Shown one piece after another: positions 1 through 8,509 of a stretch of DNA of 64,000 bases; the first letter of the stretch is position 1, and every line of letters begins with the position of its first letter. Where the stretch lies: contig NZ_WOSX01000005.1 of assembly GCF_011516735.1 (NCBI RefSeq), positions 62,001 through 126,000 on the forward strand. Reading direction: 5' to 3'. Both the position numbers and the translations under genes were made by a program. Source of the stretch: Acetobacter fallax (GTDB lineage Bacteria; Pseudomonadota; Alphaproteobacteria; Acetobacterales; Acetobacteraceae). Below the pieces are notes generated by a model. That model was not told the origin of the DNA and searched no databases. It worked only from the letters and a program-made list of their open reading frames with translations.

Positions 1-196
1 TGCTGACGAGGAGATTGCGCGTCGGATGGATGCGGCTCTTGCCGAGATTTCCCACTGGCGGGAATTCGATCATGTGATTGTCAATTCGGATCTTGACCGG
101 GCGATTTTTGAGGCGCGTTCGATTTTGACGGCAGCACGGTTGCGAACGACGCGACAGACAGGGCTTGCTGAGTTCGTCACCGGTTTTCTCGGCTGA
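1..196 (+). CDS. gmk: Guanylate kinase, C-terminal fragment
   Basis: This is the last ~64 codons of a gene that begins before the window. The frame starts at base 2 and stops with TGA at 194-196. The peptide has the guanylate kinase C-terminal pattern: a run ending in EEIARRM, then EISHWREFDHVIVNSDLD, then a basic helix (TAARLRTTRQTG). In the family this segment carries the end of the lid and the nucleotide-binding D/N residues; the enzyme phosphorylates GMP to GDP in the cytoplasm. It lies 15 bp upstream of hldE on the same strand. The P-loop is outside the window, so the call rests only on the C-terminal motif. Confidence 0.85.
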   Translation, partial: ADEEIARRMDAALAEISHWREFDHVIVNSDLDRAIFEARSILTAARLRTTRQTGLAEFVTGFLG

Positions 197-211
197 TCCG
201 GATTTATTACG

Positions 212-1645
212 ATGGATTTTTCCCGGATCACCGTTCTCTGTGTCGGCGATGTGATGCTGGATCGGTTTGTTTACGGCGATATGGAGCGCATTTCGCCGGA
301 GGCACCGGTGCCGGTGCTGCTGCTGAACAGGCGGACGGAGATGCCTGGTGGCGCGGGCAACGTCGCCAGCAATGTGATCTCGCTGGGCGGCCGGGCCATT
401 CTGATCGGTCTGGTGGGCGAGGACGAGGCGGCGGTGACGCTGCGGGACACGTTGCGTCTCCGGGCGAAGGTTTCGGAGATGCTGGTGCCGACGCCGTTTC
501 GGCCGACGATTTGCAAGACACGGTTTATTGCGGCGCATCAGCAGGTGGTGCGAACGGATGAGGAGAGCCGGCTGCCGCTTCAGACGGAAGAAGCGGAGCT
601 TCTGTGTCAGGCGATCGATGCGCGGCTGGACGAGGCAACTGTTGTGATTCTTTCCGATTATGGAAAGGGTGTTTGTGACGGCATGGTGGTACGTCATCTG
701 ATTGGCGCAGCGCGGTTGCGGAATATTCCGGTATTTGTGGACCCGAAGACGCTGGATTTCCGACATTATCGCGGGGCGACCTGTATTACGCCGAACGCGA
801 AGGAACTGGCGGCGGCCTCCGGGATGCCGGTTTCGGATAATGCCGGCGTGGAGGCCGCCGCACGCAAGGTGATGGCGCGGGCTGAGGCGGATGCAATTCT
901 GGCGACGCGCTCCGAGAAAGGCATGATGCTGGTACCTGCCGCGGGTGAGGCGATTGCGGTGCCTGCCCGCGCGCGCGAAGTGTTTGACGTTTCCGGCGCG
1001 GGTGACACGGTGATTGCGACGATGGCGCTGGCTGTCGGTTCCGGCATGGCGTTCGACCAGGCGATGCGGGTTGCGAATGCGGCGGCGGGTGTTGTCGTGG
1101 CCAAGCTCGGGACGGCGACGGCGGATATTGGCGAGGTGATGCGTGAGTTGCAGGCGCAGGACGGGCCGGAGGAAGCGCCGCATCTGCTGACGCTGGCGCA
1201 GGCGAAGCGTCAGGTTCTGGACTGGAAAGAGCATGGTCTGACCGTTGGTTTTACGAACGGGTGTTTCGACATCATTCATCCGGGGCATGTCAGTCTGCTG
1301 GCGGCGGCGCGGGGGGCGTGTGACCGGCTGATTGTGGCGCTGAACGATGATGCCAGTGTGCGGCGGCTGAAGGGCGAGACGCGGCCGGTGAACGGGCTTG
1401 GCAGCCGGGCGGCGGTGATGGCGGCGATCCGGTCGGTGGATGCTGTGGTGGCGTTTTCAGAGGACACGCCTCTGGAGATCATCCGCGCGCTGATGCCGGA
1501 AGTTCTTGTGAAAGGCTCTGATTACAGGCCGGAGGATGTGGTCGGGGCTTCGGATGTGATTGCGGGCGGAGGGCGGCTGGTTCTGGCGGATCTGCGGGAC
1601 GGGCATTCGACAACGGCGACGATCGGGCGGATTCAGGGGGGGTGA
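212..1645 (+). CDS. hldE: Bifunctional heptose-7-phosphate kinase / heptose-1-phosphate adenylyltransferase (HldE/RfaE)
   Basis: The 477-residue length matches full-length HldE. Residues ~1-315 are a PfkB/ribokinase-type sugar kinase; the ATP/anion-hole motif DVSGAGDT is near 259-266 and the N-terminal GDVMLD strand is visible. Residues ~340-477 are a cytidylyltransferase-fold domain with FTNGCFDIIHPGH near 348-361, the HxGH nucleotidyltransferase signature. In the family the two domains make heptose-1,7-bisphosphate and ADP-heptose, the precursor of LPS inner-core heptose and of O-heptosylated proteins. No domain is missing. It follows gmk by 15 bp and may share its transcript. A short GC stem before a T-run lies just past the stop. 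Confidence 0.96.
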   Translation: MDFSRITVLCVGDVMLDRFVYGDMERISPEAPVPVLLLNRRTEMPGGAGNVASNVISLGGRAILIGLVGEDEAAVTLRDTLRLRAKVSEMLVPTPFRPTICKTRFIAAHQQVVRTDEESRLPLQTEEAELLCQAIDARLDEATVVILSDYGKGVCDGMVVRHLIGAARLRNIPVFVDPKTLDFRHYRGATCITPNAKELAAASGMPVSDNAGVEAAARKVMARAEADAILATRSEKGMMLVPAAGEAIAVPARAREVFDVSGAGDTVIATMALAVGSGMAFDQAMRVANAAAGVVVAKLGTATADIGEVMRELQAQDGPEEAPHLLTLAQAKRQVLDWKEHGLTVGFTNGCFDIIHPGHVSLLAAARGACDRLIVALNDDASVRRLKGETRPVNGLGSRAAVMAAIRSVDAVVAFSEDTPLEIIRALMPEVLVKGSDYRPEDVVGASDVIAGGGRLVLADLRDGHSTTATIGRIQGG

Positions 1646-1667
1646 GCCGGGGGCGGCTCTGTTTTTC
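1643..1667 (+). terminator. Candidate intrinsic terminator after hldE
   Basis: GAGCC at 1644-1648 pairs with GGCTC at 1655-1659 across a 6-nt G-rich loop, followed directly by TGTTTTT at 1660-1666. The stem is only 5 bp but fully GC-rich. It overlaps the hldE stop codon. Confidence 0.5.
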
Positions 1668-1757
1668 ATGGTTTTCGCAAACAGATACTGACCGGACGTG
1701 TTCCAATGATGACTTCAGGACTGTCGGCTTATGGAGTGTTACGGGACGTAAGCAGCC

Positions 1758-2393
1758 ATGGTCATTAACGGAGAACTTATGGACGCCGGCAGGCACGGAT
1801 GGCCAAAGCCATCGGCTGTTATGACCTTCGAAAATGGCGATCCTGACGAAAATCCCTGGGTAGCCGGGAAGCCAGTGCAGGAAGACATCAGGATAGAAAA
1901 TTACTCTCCGGAATGGCCTGCATGTTTTGAAACCAGCAGGCGAATCATTGCAGAGGTTCTTCCGGGAATCGCTTTGCATATTGAGCATGTGGGCTCAACG
2001 GCGGTCCCGATGCTTGCTGCAAAGCCTGTTATTGATATCGACCTGATTGTCAGTGATCCGGACCGGGAAGACGGTTACATCCCGCGCCTGACAGCTTCAG
2101 GCTATGTTCTGACAGTTCGCGAACGCTCCTGGTATCAGCACCGGATGTTACGATATGGCCATCCCCGGATTAATCTGCATGTCTTTGGACCTGAATGCCC
2201 CGAGCATTTCCGGCATGTTCTGTTCAGGGACTGGCTTTGTGACCATCCGGAGGATCGGGCACGGTATACGGCGGCGAAAGAAGAGGCAAAAATCAGTGTC
2301 GCGAATGCGTATGATTATAACATGAAGAAACAAAAGACGGTGCGCGAAATCTATCATAAGATATTCGTAAGTCGCGGCTGGAGTGTCGGCTAG
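1758..2393 (+). CDS. GrpB family protein (nucleotidyltransferase-fold)
   Basis: The protein has 211 codons from ATG 1758. From about residue 45 it shows the GrpB/UPF0157 pattern: IENYSPEWPACFE, then HVGSTAVPMLAAKPVIDIDLIV, then the HINLHVF-like segment (here RINLHVFGPECPEHFRH), ending with a helical KEEAKISVANAYDYNMKK stretch. The GSTA..L..KP.ID.D block resembles a nucleotidyltransferase active site. In some members the domain is fused to dephospho-CoA kinase, but the activity is not established. The first ~40 residues are not part of the usual domain, so a later ATG (1782 or ~1821) may be the true start. It is a single gene, with a repeat block downstream. Confidence 0.85.
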   Translation: MVINGELMDAGRHGWPKPSAVMTFENGDPDENPWVAGKPVQEDIRIENYSPEWPACFETSRRIIAEVLPGIALHIEHVGSTAVPMLAAKPVIDIDLIVSDPDREDGYIPRLTASGYVLTVRERSWYQHRMLRYGHPRINLHVFGPECPEHFRHVLFRDWLCDHPEDRARYTAAKEEAKISVANAYDYNMKKQKTVREIYHKIFVSRGWSVG

Positions 2394-2509
2394 CGGGACA
2401 ACCATATCCGGGTCGCGATGACTGCCGTGGGTGATTGTAGTGAAAAAGCCCGGAACGGGTGCCGGCAATTGTGATTATATTGCTTTATTTCAAATCGTTA
2501 TAACCGAAT

Positions 2510-2870
2510 TACTGGTCTTTGGTCTGCATGAGAGTGACAGGCCCGGCCCGAAGCCGGAAAGGGTTGCGGACCCCTTCACCCCGATCTGTTGATCAGCAGG
2601 CGGGTTTCCAGAGGTTCTGTTGTCGTTCAGTGTTGATCTGTGATTTTTCAAAGGGTTAGCAGAATCCGGGCTCTGCCCGGACCCGGCAGGGACCGTCACG
2701 CGAAGGCGTGCTGCGCACGACGGCCCCTGCACCCCGATTGATTAATAACAAAATGGTTTCCAAAGGTCTGTGACCTTTGGTGGATTCCAGGGCAAAGCCC
2801 TGGGAAGAAGCCAACGCCCAACGACGACAGAACCTTTGCAAACCGTTTTATTGTACACAAACCGATGTGT
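2510..2870. repeat. Mosaic palindromic intergenic repeat, block 1
   Basis: This gap between the GrpB-like gene and the GST gene holds several modules of the window-wide family. They include GGGTTGCGGACCCCTTCACC at ~2560, the TGTTGATCTGTGATTTTTC module at ~2630, CGGGCTCTGCCCGGACCCGG at ~2668, a small hairpin insert (CGTCACGCG..GGCGTG) at ~2693, CCAAAGGTCTGTGACCTTTGG at ~2760 and CAGGGCAAAGCCCTGGG at ~2790. Most modules are self-complementary. No gene is seen here. Confidence 0.85.
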
Positions 2871-2901
2871 AGGGACCGTTTCGGCCTCGGTGCAGTCTGG
2901 T

Positions 2902-3603
2902 TTAAACATTCAGAACCTTACGCAGTGAGGCCTCGATCTGGCCGCCGCAATAGGCGTCACCGTAATCCTGCCGTGCCTGAGCGGCCAGCCTGACCAGCGG
3001 TGGCAGCGCGGCGACACGACGGGTCAGGCTGGCCGTTAAGGGCGCTGCATCCTCAAGGATCGCTCCGATCGCAGGGAAGCGGTCCGTCATGGTCGACCAG
3101 AGGGTCGCCGTCACGATATCGGCGATGCCGGGCGCCTCGCCGCCGAGCAGAAAACCGGACTCTGCTTTCAGATTGTGGCGCCGTCCGGTTTCATCCCAGA
3201 ATGACATCCACTTCTTCAGGCGGGGAACGAAATCCTGCCAGCGCTTTTCTGTCCACATCTCACGACCGCCATCCAGGGTGATCTCGTCAATCACGTCATT
3301 GGCGTCGTTGACGATCTTCATGGTCAGGGCGCGGAGAGCCGGGGTGGCAGGCATGAGACTGAGCGTCTCGCCCAGATAGAGGATGATGGCCGGCATCTCG
3401 GCAATGGCGAAGTCCGCCTTCCTGTCGATCAGCATGGGCGGCCCCATGAACGGGACCGGCATGTCTCTGACCGGCCCTTCCATCAGCCTTGAGATTGCGG
3501 CGTCACCAGCCTCGGTCCAGGTTTTACCGCTCCAGGCCAGGACCGCGCGCACGAACTGGCCGCGAAACGGCGCGGACCAGTAGTAGAGATCGTAGTCGGA
3601 CAT
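2902..3603 (-). CDS. Glutathione S-transferase family protein
   Basis: The protein has 233 residues. The N-terminus MSDYDLYYWSAPFRGQFVRA has the thioredoxin-like GST start, with a Tyr/Trp-Ser pair where the catalytic Ser/Tyr is expected, and MGPPMLIDR..AIAEMPAIILYLGE fits the glutathione-binding cis-Pro/[ED]S strand region, although the usual SxAI is altered to AEMPAI. The C-terminal two-thirds is the all-helical domain, with FLLGGEAPGIADIVTATLW matching the N-capping-box/hydrophobic-staple motif. It is likely a cytosolic detoxification or redox enzyme; the substrate is unknown. It is divergent from the pirin gene, and a glutathione reductase lies at ~41 kb in the same window. Confidence 0.85.
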   Translation of the reverse strand: MSDYDLYYWSAPFRGQFVRAVLAWSGKTWTEAGDAAISRLMEGPVRDMPVPFMGPPMLIDRKADFAIAEMPAIILYLGETLSLMPATPALRALTMKIVNDANDVIDEITLDGGREMWTEKRWQDFVPRLKKWMSFWDETGRRHNLKAESGFLLGGEAPGIADIVTATLWSTMTDRFPAIGAILEDAAPLTASLTRRVAALPPLVRLAAQARQDYGDAYCGGQIEASLRKVLNV

Positions 3604-4048
3604 GTCCCGGACTCCTGGCTATGCAACCGATCTGTCAACAACGCTGGCAGGGTCTCTCCGTTCGGACAGGGAGTACCATCTTTTGATGATCTGCAACCGC
3701 TCGCTGGTGATTGCCGTTATGAAACCGGAGCGCGGAGGCCTCTGGTCCCTGCCGGATTCTTGCTGAGCCCGGGATTGCCCGGTCAGATTTTCATGCCTGC
3801 GGTCAGTGTCACGATGGCGCGCGCTCTTCCGGGGACGCTTGCGGCATACTGGCGTTCAGAGAGCGAAGAACGCGCTGCTGAAGCGGGCGTTTGCACAGTC
3901 GGGACGTGATTGACGGGTCGGGTGAAGTCCTGACCGTCATCAGGGTGCGGCATCGGGATTTCTCACTCTGTTTATACCGGTGGGGTGTCCCTATCTTCAG
4001 AGTACGGGCGGCGCTCCATGGCGGGGTCTGCCGTGCAGGAGACGTGAC
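3604..4048. other. Divergent intergenic region, no gene seen
   Basis: These 445 bp separate the start of the GST-like gene (minus) from the start of pirin (plus), so both promoters should lie here. I found no RNA gene, no convincing -35/-10 pair and no coding frame with a ribosome site. It contains CCCGGGATTGCCCGG at ~3768, a short imperfect palindrome possibly related to the intergenic repeat family. Confidence 0.5.
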
Positions 4049-4921
4049 ATGAACAAGACGATCACTGGTCGCTTTGGCAATAATCAGGGGCACTGGGTCG
4101 GGGATGGTTTTCCGGTCCGGTCGCTGTTTTCCTATAGCGGCCTGGGAGAAGCGATCAGTCCGTTTCTGCTGCTCGATTATGCCGGTCCGTATCATTTCGA
4201 ACCGACGGATAAACGGCGCGGGGTGGGTCAGCATCCGCATCGCGGGTTTGAGACGGTGACGCTCGTTTATGATGGCGAGGTGGAGCATCGGGATTCCACC
4301 GGGCATGGCGGCGTGATCGGTCCAGGCGATGTGCAGTGGATGACGGCGGGGGGCGGTATTTTGCATGAGGAATATCATGCACCGTCTTTTGCGAAGACGG
4401 GCGGGCCGTTTCGGATGGTGCAGCTCCGGGTGAATCTGCCTGCGAAGGACAAGATGGTGCCGGGTGGCTATCAGGCGATCACATCCGCGGAAATTCCGGT
4501 GGTGGATCTTCCTGATGGCGCGGGCAGGGCGCGGGTGATTGCCGGGGAGCTGCTGGGCCGGACGGGACCGGCGCGGACGTTTTCGCCGGTCAATGTCTGG
4601 GATCTTCGGCTCACGCGGGATGCGTCGCTCACGCTGGATCTGCCTGAGGGGCATACGACGATGCTTGTGGGGCTGACGGGGCATATCACGGTCGCGGGTG
4701 GTGGCGGTGAACTTGGCGAGGCGGAGATGCTGCTGCTCAGCCGTGAGGGGAAGGCGGTGTCTCTCAGGGCGGACGGGGATGCGATGGTTCTGGTGCTGAC
4801 GGGTCAGCCGCTGAATGAGCCGATTATCGGTCAGGGGCCGTTTGTGATGAACACGCAGGCGGAAATTGCTCAGGCTTTCGATGATTTTCGTAAAGGGCGG
4901 TTTGTGACCACGGCGGTCTGA
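4049..4921 (+). CDS. Pirin family protein (cupin)
   Basis: The protein has 290 residues from ATG 4049, chosen because AGGAG lies at 4037-4041; an in-frame extension to 3980 lacks a site and similarity. It is a bicupin pirin. HPHRGFET (H62, H64) and GILHEE (H106, E108) supply the canonical iron ligands. The N-terminal cupin is followed by a second one (residues ~170-270) ending in a conserved-looking GPFVMN segment. Family members act as redox-sensing cofactors or as quercetin 2,3-dioxygenases, so the role here is undecided. It is divergent from the GST gene and monocistronic, with a repeat block just after the stop. Confidence 0.92.
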   Translation: MNKTITGRFGNNQGHWVGDGFPVRSLFSYSGLGEAISPFLLLDYAGPYHFEPTDKRRGVGQHPHRGFETVTLVYDGEVEHRDSTGHGGVIGPGDVQWMTAGGGILHEEYHAPSFAKTGGPFRMVQLRVNLPAKDKMVPGGYQAITSAEIPVVDLPDGAGRARVIAGELLGRTGPARTFSPVNVWDLRLTRDASLTLDLPEGHTTMLVGLTGHITVAGGGGELGEAEMLLLSREGKAVSLRADGDAMVLVLTGQPLNEPIIGQGPFVMNTQAEIAQAFDDFRKGRFVTTAV

Positions 4922-4929
4922 TGTGAGGC

Positions 4930-5085
4930 CCTGCTGTCGTTACGTGTTGATCTGTGATTTTTCAAAAAGCTGGCGGAATCAGGGCTCTGCCCGAACCCGG
5001 CAGGGAGCGTCACGCGGCGGCGTGATGCGCAGGGCGAAGCCCTGAGGAGGTCCGGCATATAACGACAACAGAGCCGGGCCTTCCT
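4930..5085. repeat. Mosaic palindromic intergenic repeat, block 2
   Basis: Starting 9 bp after the pirin stop, this block carries the CTGTCGTTACGTGTTGATCT module, AGGGCTCTGCCCGAACCCGG, the same small hairpin insert as block 1 (GTCACGCGGCGGCGTGATGC) and GCAGGGCGAAGCCCTG. It shares module order with block 1 but lacks the CCAAAGGTC palindrome. Confidence 0.85.
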
Positions 5086-5343
5086 GCTTTCTGTGAGTTT
5101 GGGGATTGTTCGGGAACTGCGGAAGACGTGTCTTCCTCTGCCGTATATTGCCCGGACCGGACAGATCAATGTGTGGGAGAACGGGGTATATGTTGTGGCA
5201 AGCCACTGTATCTGTGTGTCGGAGCGATATTCAAGGTTGCATGGCGTAAATAAGTCATATCACGAAAGAAAACATGTCGAATCCTTGACGGGAATCCTTC
5301 TGTTACCAATATATTTGTAATATTCGCAAAAGGAATTGCCTGA

Positions 5344-5643
5344 ATGTCGACACGCGACACACTATGCGCTGCGGTAAAAGCCCGGAGCAACGTCAGTTTT
5401 ACATATCACGGGCGGTCTCTGACTGGTTCTCCGCACGCTGTGGGGAAAGGCGATGGCGAAGACCGGGTGCTGATTTATGTTGGCAGTGATGAGCATAAAA
5501 AGGGCGATGTTCCGGGGGGGCAGTGGAAATGCCTGCCGCTTGCCGATCTGTCCGATGTCGGGACGGACAGCGGGCCGTTTCATGCCGGCCATCCCGGAAA
5601 ACATGAGACGGCAGGGCTGCATGAGGTCGATGTTTCCATCTGA
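5344..5643 (+). CDS. Small WYL-like protein, function unknown
   Basis: The protein has 99 residues, with AAGGA at ~5330 before ATG 5344. The sequence (AVKARSNVSFTYHGRSLTGS, PHAVGKGDGEDRVLIYVGSD, GQWKCLPLADLSDV) follows the layout of a solitary WYL-type ligand-sensing beta domain: R-x-V-x-F-x-Y-x-G, then PHA-G, a V-L-x-Y strand, and a G-W-x2-x2-L-x-D-I-like strand. WYL domains usually sit behind a DNA-binding domain, which is absent here. It comes first in a row of small genes (5344-6154) on one strand. Assignment is by pattern only. Confidence 0.6.
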   Translation: MSTRDTLCAAVKARSNVSFTYHGRSLTGSPHAVGKGDGEDRVLIYVGSDEHKKGDVPGGQWKCLPLADLSDVGTDSGPFHAGHPGKHETAGLHEVDVSI

Positions 5644-5737
5644 TCCCTTCTGATGATGTTTAATCCCTTCCTGCCATTCAGTGGCGAAGGGGCCGGGGAT
5701 TCTCTGAGAGTTTTCCTGACTGATAATGGAGACGACG

Positions 5738-5980
5738 ATGGCACATGATCCGCTTCCGCATGAAACCTCCAGCCTGCATGAACTGGCAGAGAGGGCACGT
5801 AAGCAGCCTAAATTGCTGACGAAACCTGAGCTTGAAAAGCTTGCCGATTTTGTTCTGAAGAGTGCTGAGCACGCGACTGAAGAGCAGAAGATTACAGCGA
5901 AAAAAGTAGTGCATAATCCGAAAGGTGTCGAAGCCAGCGATATTGTTGCGCTCGCTGAGCAGATTCTGGATCGGAAATAG
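5738..5980 (+). CDS. Conserved-looking small helical protein, function unknown
   Basis: The protein has 80 residues from ATG 5738, preferred over ATG 5726 because GGAG at 5728-5731 is correctly spaced only for the second ATG. It is soluble, highly charged and helical (SSLHELAERARKQPKLLTKP, ELEKLADFVLKSAEHATEEQ), with no membrane segment. I do not recognise the family. The stop at 5978-5980 overlaps the ribosome site of the next small gene, so the two are probably co-translated. Confidence 0.6.
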   Translation: MAHDPLPHETSSLHELAERARKQPKLLTKPELEKLADFVLKSAEHATEEQKITAKKVVHNPKGVEASDIVALAEQILDRK

Positions 5981-5989
5981 GAGCGTATT

Positions 5990-6154
5990 ATGACCGGACA
6001 TTCTCATGAGCTTCCGTCTGATCAGTCCCTTGAGCATCGTCTGAACGCGGTTCGGCGTGACCTTGCACGGGCTGAGAAGGAAGAACCGCATCGGGTGCAT
6101 GCGCTGACGGCTGAAGTGAAGAAGCTTGAAGATGAGCTGAAAGGCTATCGGTAA
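5990..6154 (+). CDS. Small charged protein (54 residues), function unknown
   Basis: ATG 5990 to TAA 6152-6154. AGGAG at 5979-5983 overlaps the stop of the preceding gene with 6-nt spacing, which supports expression and coupling. The peptide has a His-rich N-terminus (MTGHSHELPSD) and a long Arg/Glu/Lys helix (QSLEHRLNAVRRDLARAEKE, then AEVKKLEDELKGYR) that could form a coiled coil. I do not recognise it. Confidence 0.6.
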   Translation: MTGHSHELPSDQSLEHRLNAVRRDLARAEKEEPHRVHALTAEVKKLEDELKGYR

Positions 6155-6296
6155 AAGATTTTTTCCGGAGGACCGATCTGTGAGTGCGGCCCTCCGGAAT
6201 ATGTCATCAGACTGGCGCCGGACATTGTTTCGCCTGTATGGTTGAGCGCAGACGGGCTGCTGTGTTCAGCGGCCTGGCCAGCCGGAGGTGCGTTGC

Positions 6297-7304
6297 ATGA
6301 TCCCCTTTTCTGTTCTGGATCTCTCGCTTATCACGCAGGGTTCGACGCCGGCGGATGCGTTTCGTAATACACTGGATTTTGCCGGCCTTGCGGAGACGCT
6401 CGGGTTCCGGCGTTACTGGCTTGCCGAGCATCATGCGATGCCGGGGATTGCTTCCGCGGCCACGGCTGTTCTGATCGGGCAGGTGGCTGGCGCGACGCAG
6501 CGTATTCGCGTCGGAGCTGGTGGTATTATGCTGCCGAATCATTCGCCGCTGGTGATTGCGGAGCAGTTCGGCACGCTGGAAACGCTTTTTCCCGGTCGCA
6601 TTGATCTCGGGCTGGGTCGGGCGCCTGGAGCGGATCAGCGCACGGCGCGGGCGCTGCGACGCAACCCGGATGCGCCCGATCGGTTTCCGGACGATGTTGT
6701 CGAGCTCCTTCAGTATTTCGAGCCTGCTGGCGAGGAAGACAGGCATCTGGTCCGGGCCATCCCTGGCGCGGGACTGCGGGTGCCGGTATGGCTTCTCGGA
6801 TCATCGCTGTTTTCAGCGGTGCTCGCGGCGCAGCTGGGGCTGCCTTACGCTTTCGCGTCTCATTTCGCGCCGGGACAGATGGAAGAGGCTGTTGCGCTTT
6901 ATCGCGACCGTTTCGAGCCGTCAGAGCGGTGTCCAAAACCGCATGTCATGCTGACGGCGAATATGATTCTCGCCGATGATGAGGCTGAGGCGCGGTATCT
7001 GGCGACATCGCTTCAGCAGTATTTCATTGCTCTGCGGCGGGGCCGTCCGGTCGCGTTTCCGCCGCCGGTCGAAGCAGTGGCGGGACTGTGGTCGGAACAG
7101 GAGCAGGCCATGCTCGATCACACGCTTTCATGCACGTTTACGGGATCGATTCCTACGATTGCGCCGCATTTGCAGAGTTTCATTGCGCGTTATCGGCCTG
7201 ATGAACTCATGGTCGCAGTTCCGGTCTGCGACCATGCGCGGCGACGACGCTCGCTGGAGCTTGTCGCGCAGCTTTCCGATTCAGCCGACAAAGCAGCGAT
7301 TTAA
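6297..7304 (+). CDS. Luciferase-like monooxygenase (LLM class flavin-dependent oxidoreductase)
   Basis: The protein has 335 residues from ATG 6297, placed by GGAGG at 6284-6288; an upstream GTG at 6288 is inside that site. The sequence is a bacterial-luciferase TIM barrel of the single-component alkanal monooxygenase-like group: [12 protein letters not shown] start, [40 protein letters not shown] and [19 protein letters not shown] are the family's FMN- and substrate-cleft segments. It probably uses reduced flavin and O2; the substrate is unknown. Its last 4 bp overlap the tail of the convergent YqaE-like gene. Confidence 0.92.
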   Translation: MIPFSVLDLSLITQGSTPADAFRNTLDFAGLAETLGFRRYWLAEHHAMPGIASAATAVLIGQVAGATQRIRVGAGGIMLPNHSPLVIAEQFGTLETLFPGRIDLGLGRAPGADQRTARALRRNPDAPDRFPDDVVELLQYFEPAGEEDRHLVRAIPGAGLRVPVWLLGSSLFSAVLAAQLGLPYAFASHFAPGQMEEAVALYRDRFEPSERCPKPHVMLTANMILADDEAEARYLATSLQQYFIALRRGRPVAFPPPVEAVAGLWSEQEQAMLDHTLSCTFTGSIPTIAPHLQSFIARYRPDELMVAVPVCDHARRRRSLELVAQLSDSADKAAI

Positions 7305-7489
7305 CGGAAGCCGGCTGCCTTCAGTTTCTGATCTGTTTTATACTGGCTCAGGGCGTAGACAGCCCATATTGCCGCTGGCAGCCAGCCGAGCAGGGTGATC
7401 TGGAGAAACAGGCAGAATATGCCGGCGATCGGGCGCCCGATTGTGAAAAATGTCAGCCAGGGCAGAAGAAAGGCGATGATAAGACGCAA
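7301..7489 (-). CDS. YqaE/Pmp3-family small membrane protein
   Basis: The protein has 62 residues. Two hydrophobic segments ([20 protein letters not shown] and [20 protein letters not shown]) surround a short turn, with a basic tail. This is the Pmp3/YqaE arrangement, in which small proteins affect membrane potential and stress tolerance. The N-terminal segment is less canonical ([23 protein letters not shown]), but the [14 protein letters not shown] block is typical. Tail-to-tail 4-bp overlap with the luciferase-like gene. Confidence 0.8.
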   Translation of the reverse strand: MRLIIAFLLPWLTFFTIGRPIAGIFCLFLQITLLGWLPAAIWAVYALSQYKTDQKLKAAGFR

Positions 7490-7589
7490 GGAGATCGCTC
7501 CGTGGAAACTGGACGACCGTACTGGCCGCGTTTGCTACTAAAGCGTCCTTTATTTCCAGATGTCCAGAGGGACAGTCTCTGACCTGTGT

Positions 7590-7930
7590 GAGACTATCGG
7601 GGCTCTGCCCGGGAACCCGGCAAAGGCGCGTCTTCGCAAGCCGTTTTATTAAAACAGATCGGGGTGCAGGGGCCTGCGATCCCTGCCGGGTCCGGGCTGA
7701 GCACGGATGCTCTCGTCCAAAGCTCAGTTTTTACAGAATCTGATGCTATAATCGGAGGGTCTGATCTTTGACCTCCGTGAGGACGGGAGGGCTCTGCCCT
7801 GAAACCCGGCAAAGGCTCGCCTTTGCAAACCGTTTATTATTAAAACAGATCGGGGTGCAGAGGCCTGCGGACCCTGCCGGGTCCGGGCTGAGCCCGGAGT
7901 TATCGTCCACAGCTCAGTCTGCACAACAGG
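7590..7930. repeat. Mosaic repeat, block 3: two near-copies of a ~150-bp unit
   Basis: A unit running GGGGCTCTGCCCGGGAACCCGG, AAAGGCG..TTCGCAA, CGTTTTATTA, AAACAGATCGGGGTGCAG, GGCCTGCG, CCCTGCCGGGTCCGGGCTGA, TCGTCCA, CTCAGT occurs at ~7597-7730 and again at ~7789-7922, separated by ~60 bp containing TATAATCGGAGGG. The copies differ at scattered positions (GCTGAGCACGGATG against GCTGAGCCCGGAG), so the duplication is not recent. There is no gene. Confidence 0.8.
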
Positions 7931-7948
7931 CGCTGGTATAAGGCGCCT

Positions 7949-8473
7949 TCAGGCGGCAATAGCCTGACCCAGGGCTGTCCGCAGCTTTTCTTCGGATTCC
8001 GGGGACAGCGAAGTCTGGATGATCCGTGCATGACCTTTCAGCGTTGCAAGCTGGGCCATGACCTTTTCCGGCTCGGCTTTTCTGATCAGCACGAACAGGG
8101 CTGACGTGTTGGGCGTGAGGGTTTCACCGAGATGTTTGATGAAATTATCGTCGATGCCGTAATCGCTGAACTTTCCATCCAGCGCACCGGCGCCGGCGCC
8201 GGCGAGGCTGCCCACGACAAAACCTGCGAGCGGGTTAAGGAAGATCAGGCCGACGAGGGCACCCCAGAATCCACCGGACAGCAGCCCCCAGGACGCGCCG
8301 ACCTTTTCGAGATTGACGCTCTGATCAAGGTGGATTTTGCCATCCTGCGTGCGCCGGACGACGACCGCATCTTCCAGATCGAGAAGGTATTCTTTTTCGA
8401 GTTCACGGCAATTTGCCAGTTCGGCTTTTGCGCCGTCCAGGCTGTCGAAACCCACAACTACAAGCGTGCTCAT
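7949..8473 (-). CDS. DUF1269-type membrane protein
   Basis: The protein has 174 residues. It starts STLVVVGFDSLDGAKAELAN and contains LLDLEDAVVVRRTQDGKIHL, which is the DUF1269 N-terminal pattern. Then comes a Gly/Ala-rich hydrophobic stretch at ~62-98 (LLSGGFWGALVGLIFLNPLA, GFVVGSLAGAGAGAL), probably a membrane hairpin or glycine zipper, and a soluble C-terminus with ALFVLIRKAEPEKV. The function of the family is not established. The upstream neighbour at 8510-8761 on the same strand is another small membrane-anchored protein, so they may be co-transcribed. Confidence 0.85.
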   Translation of the reverse strand: MSTLVVVGFDSLDGAKAELANCRELEKEYLLDLEDAVVVRRTQDGKIHLDQSVNLEKVGASWGLLSGGFWGALVGLIFLNPLAGFVVGSLAGAGAGALDGKFSDYGIDDNFIKHLGETLTPNTSALFVLIRKAEPEKVMAQLATLKGHARIIQTSLSPESEEKLRTALGQAIAA

Positions 8474-8509
8474 CGCAATCTCTTTCAGTAAAGTTCGTTA
8501 CAGCAGAAT

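Noticed and set aside
7747-7752. TATAAT inside repeat block 3
   Set aside because: No -35 hexamer at the right distance and no gene downstream on that strand.
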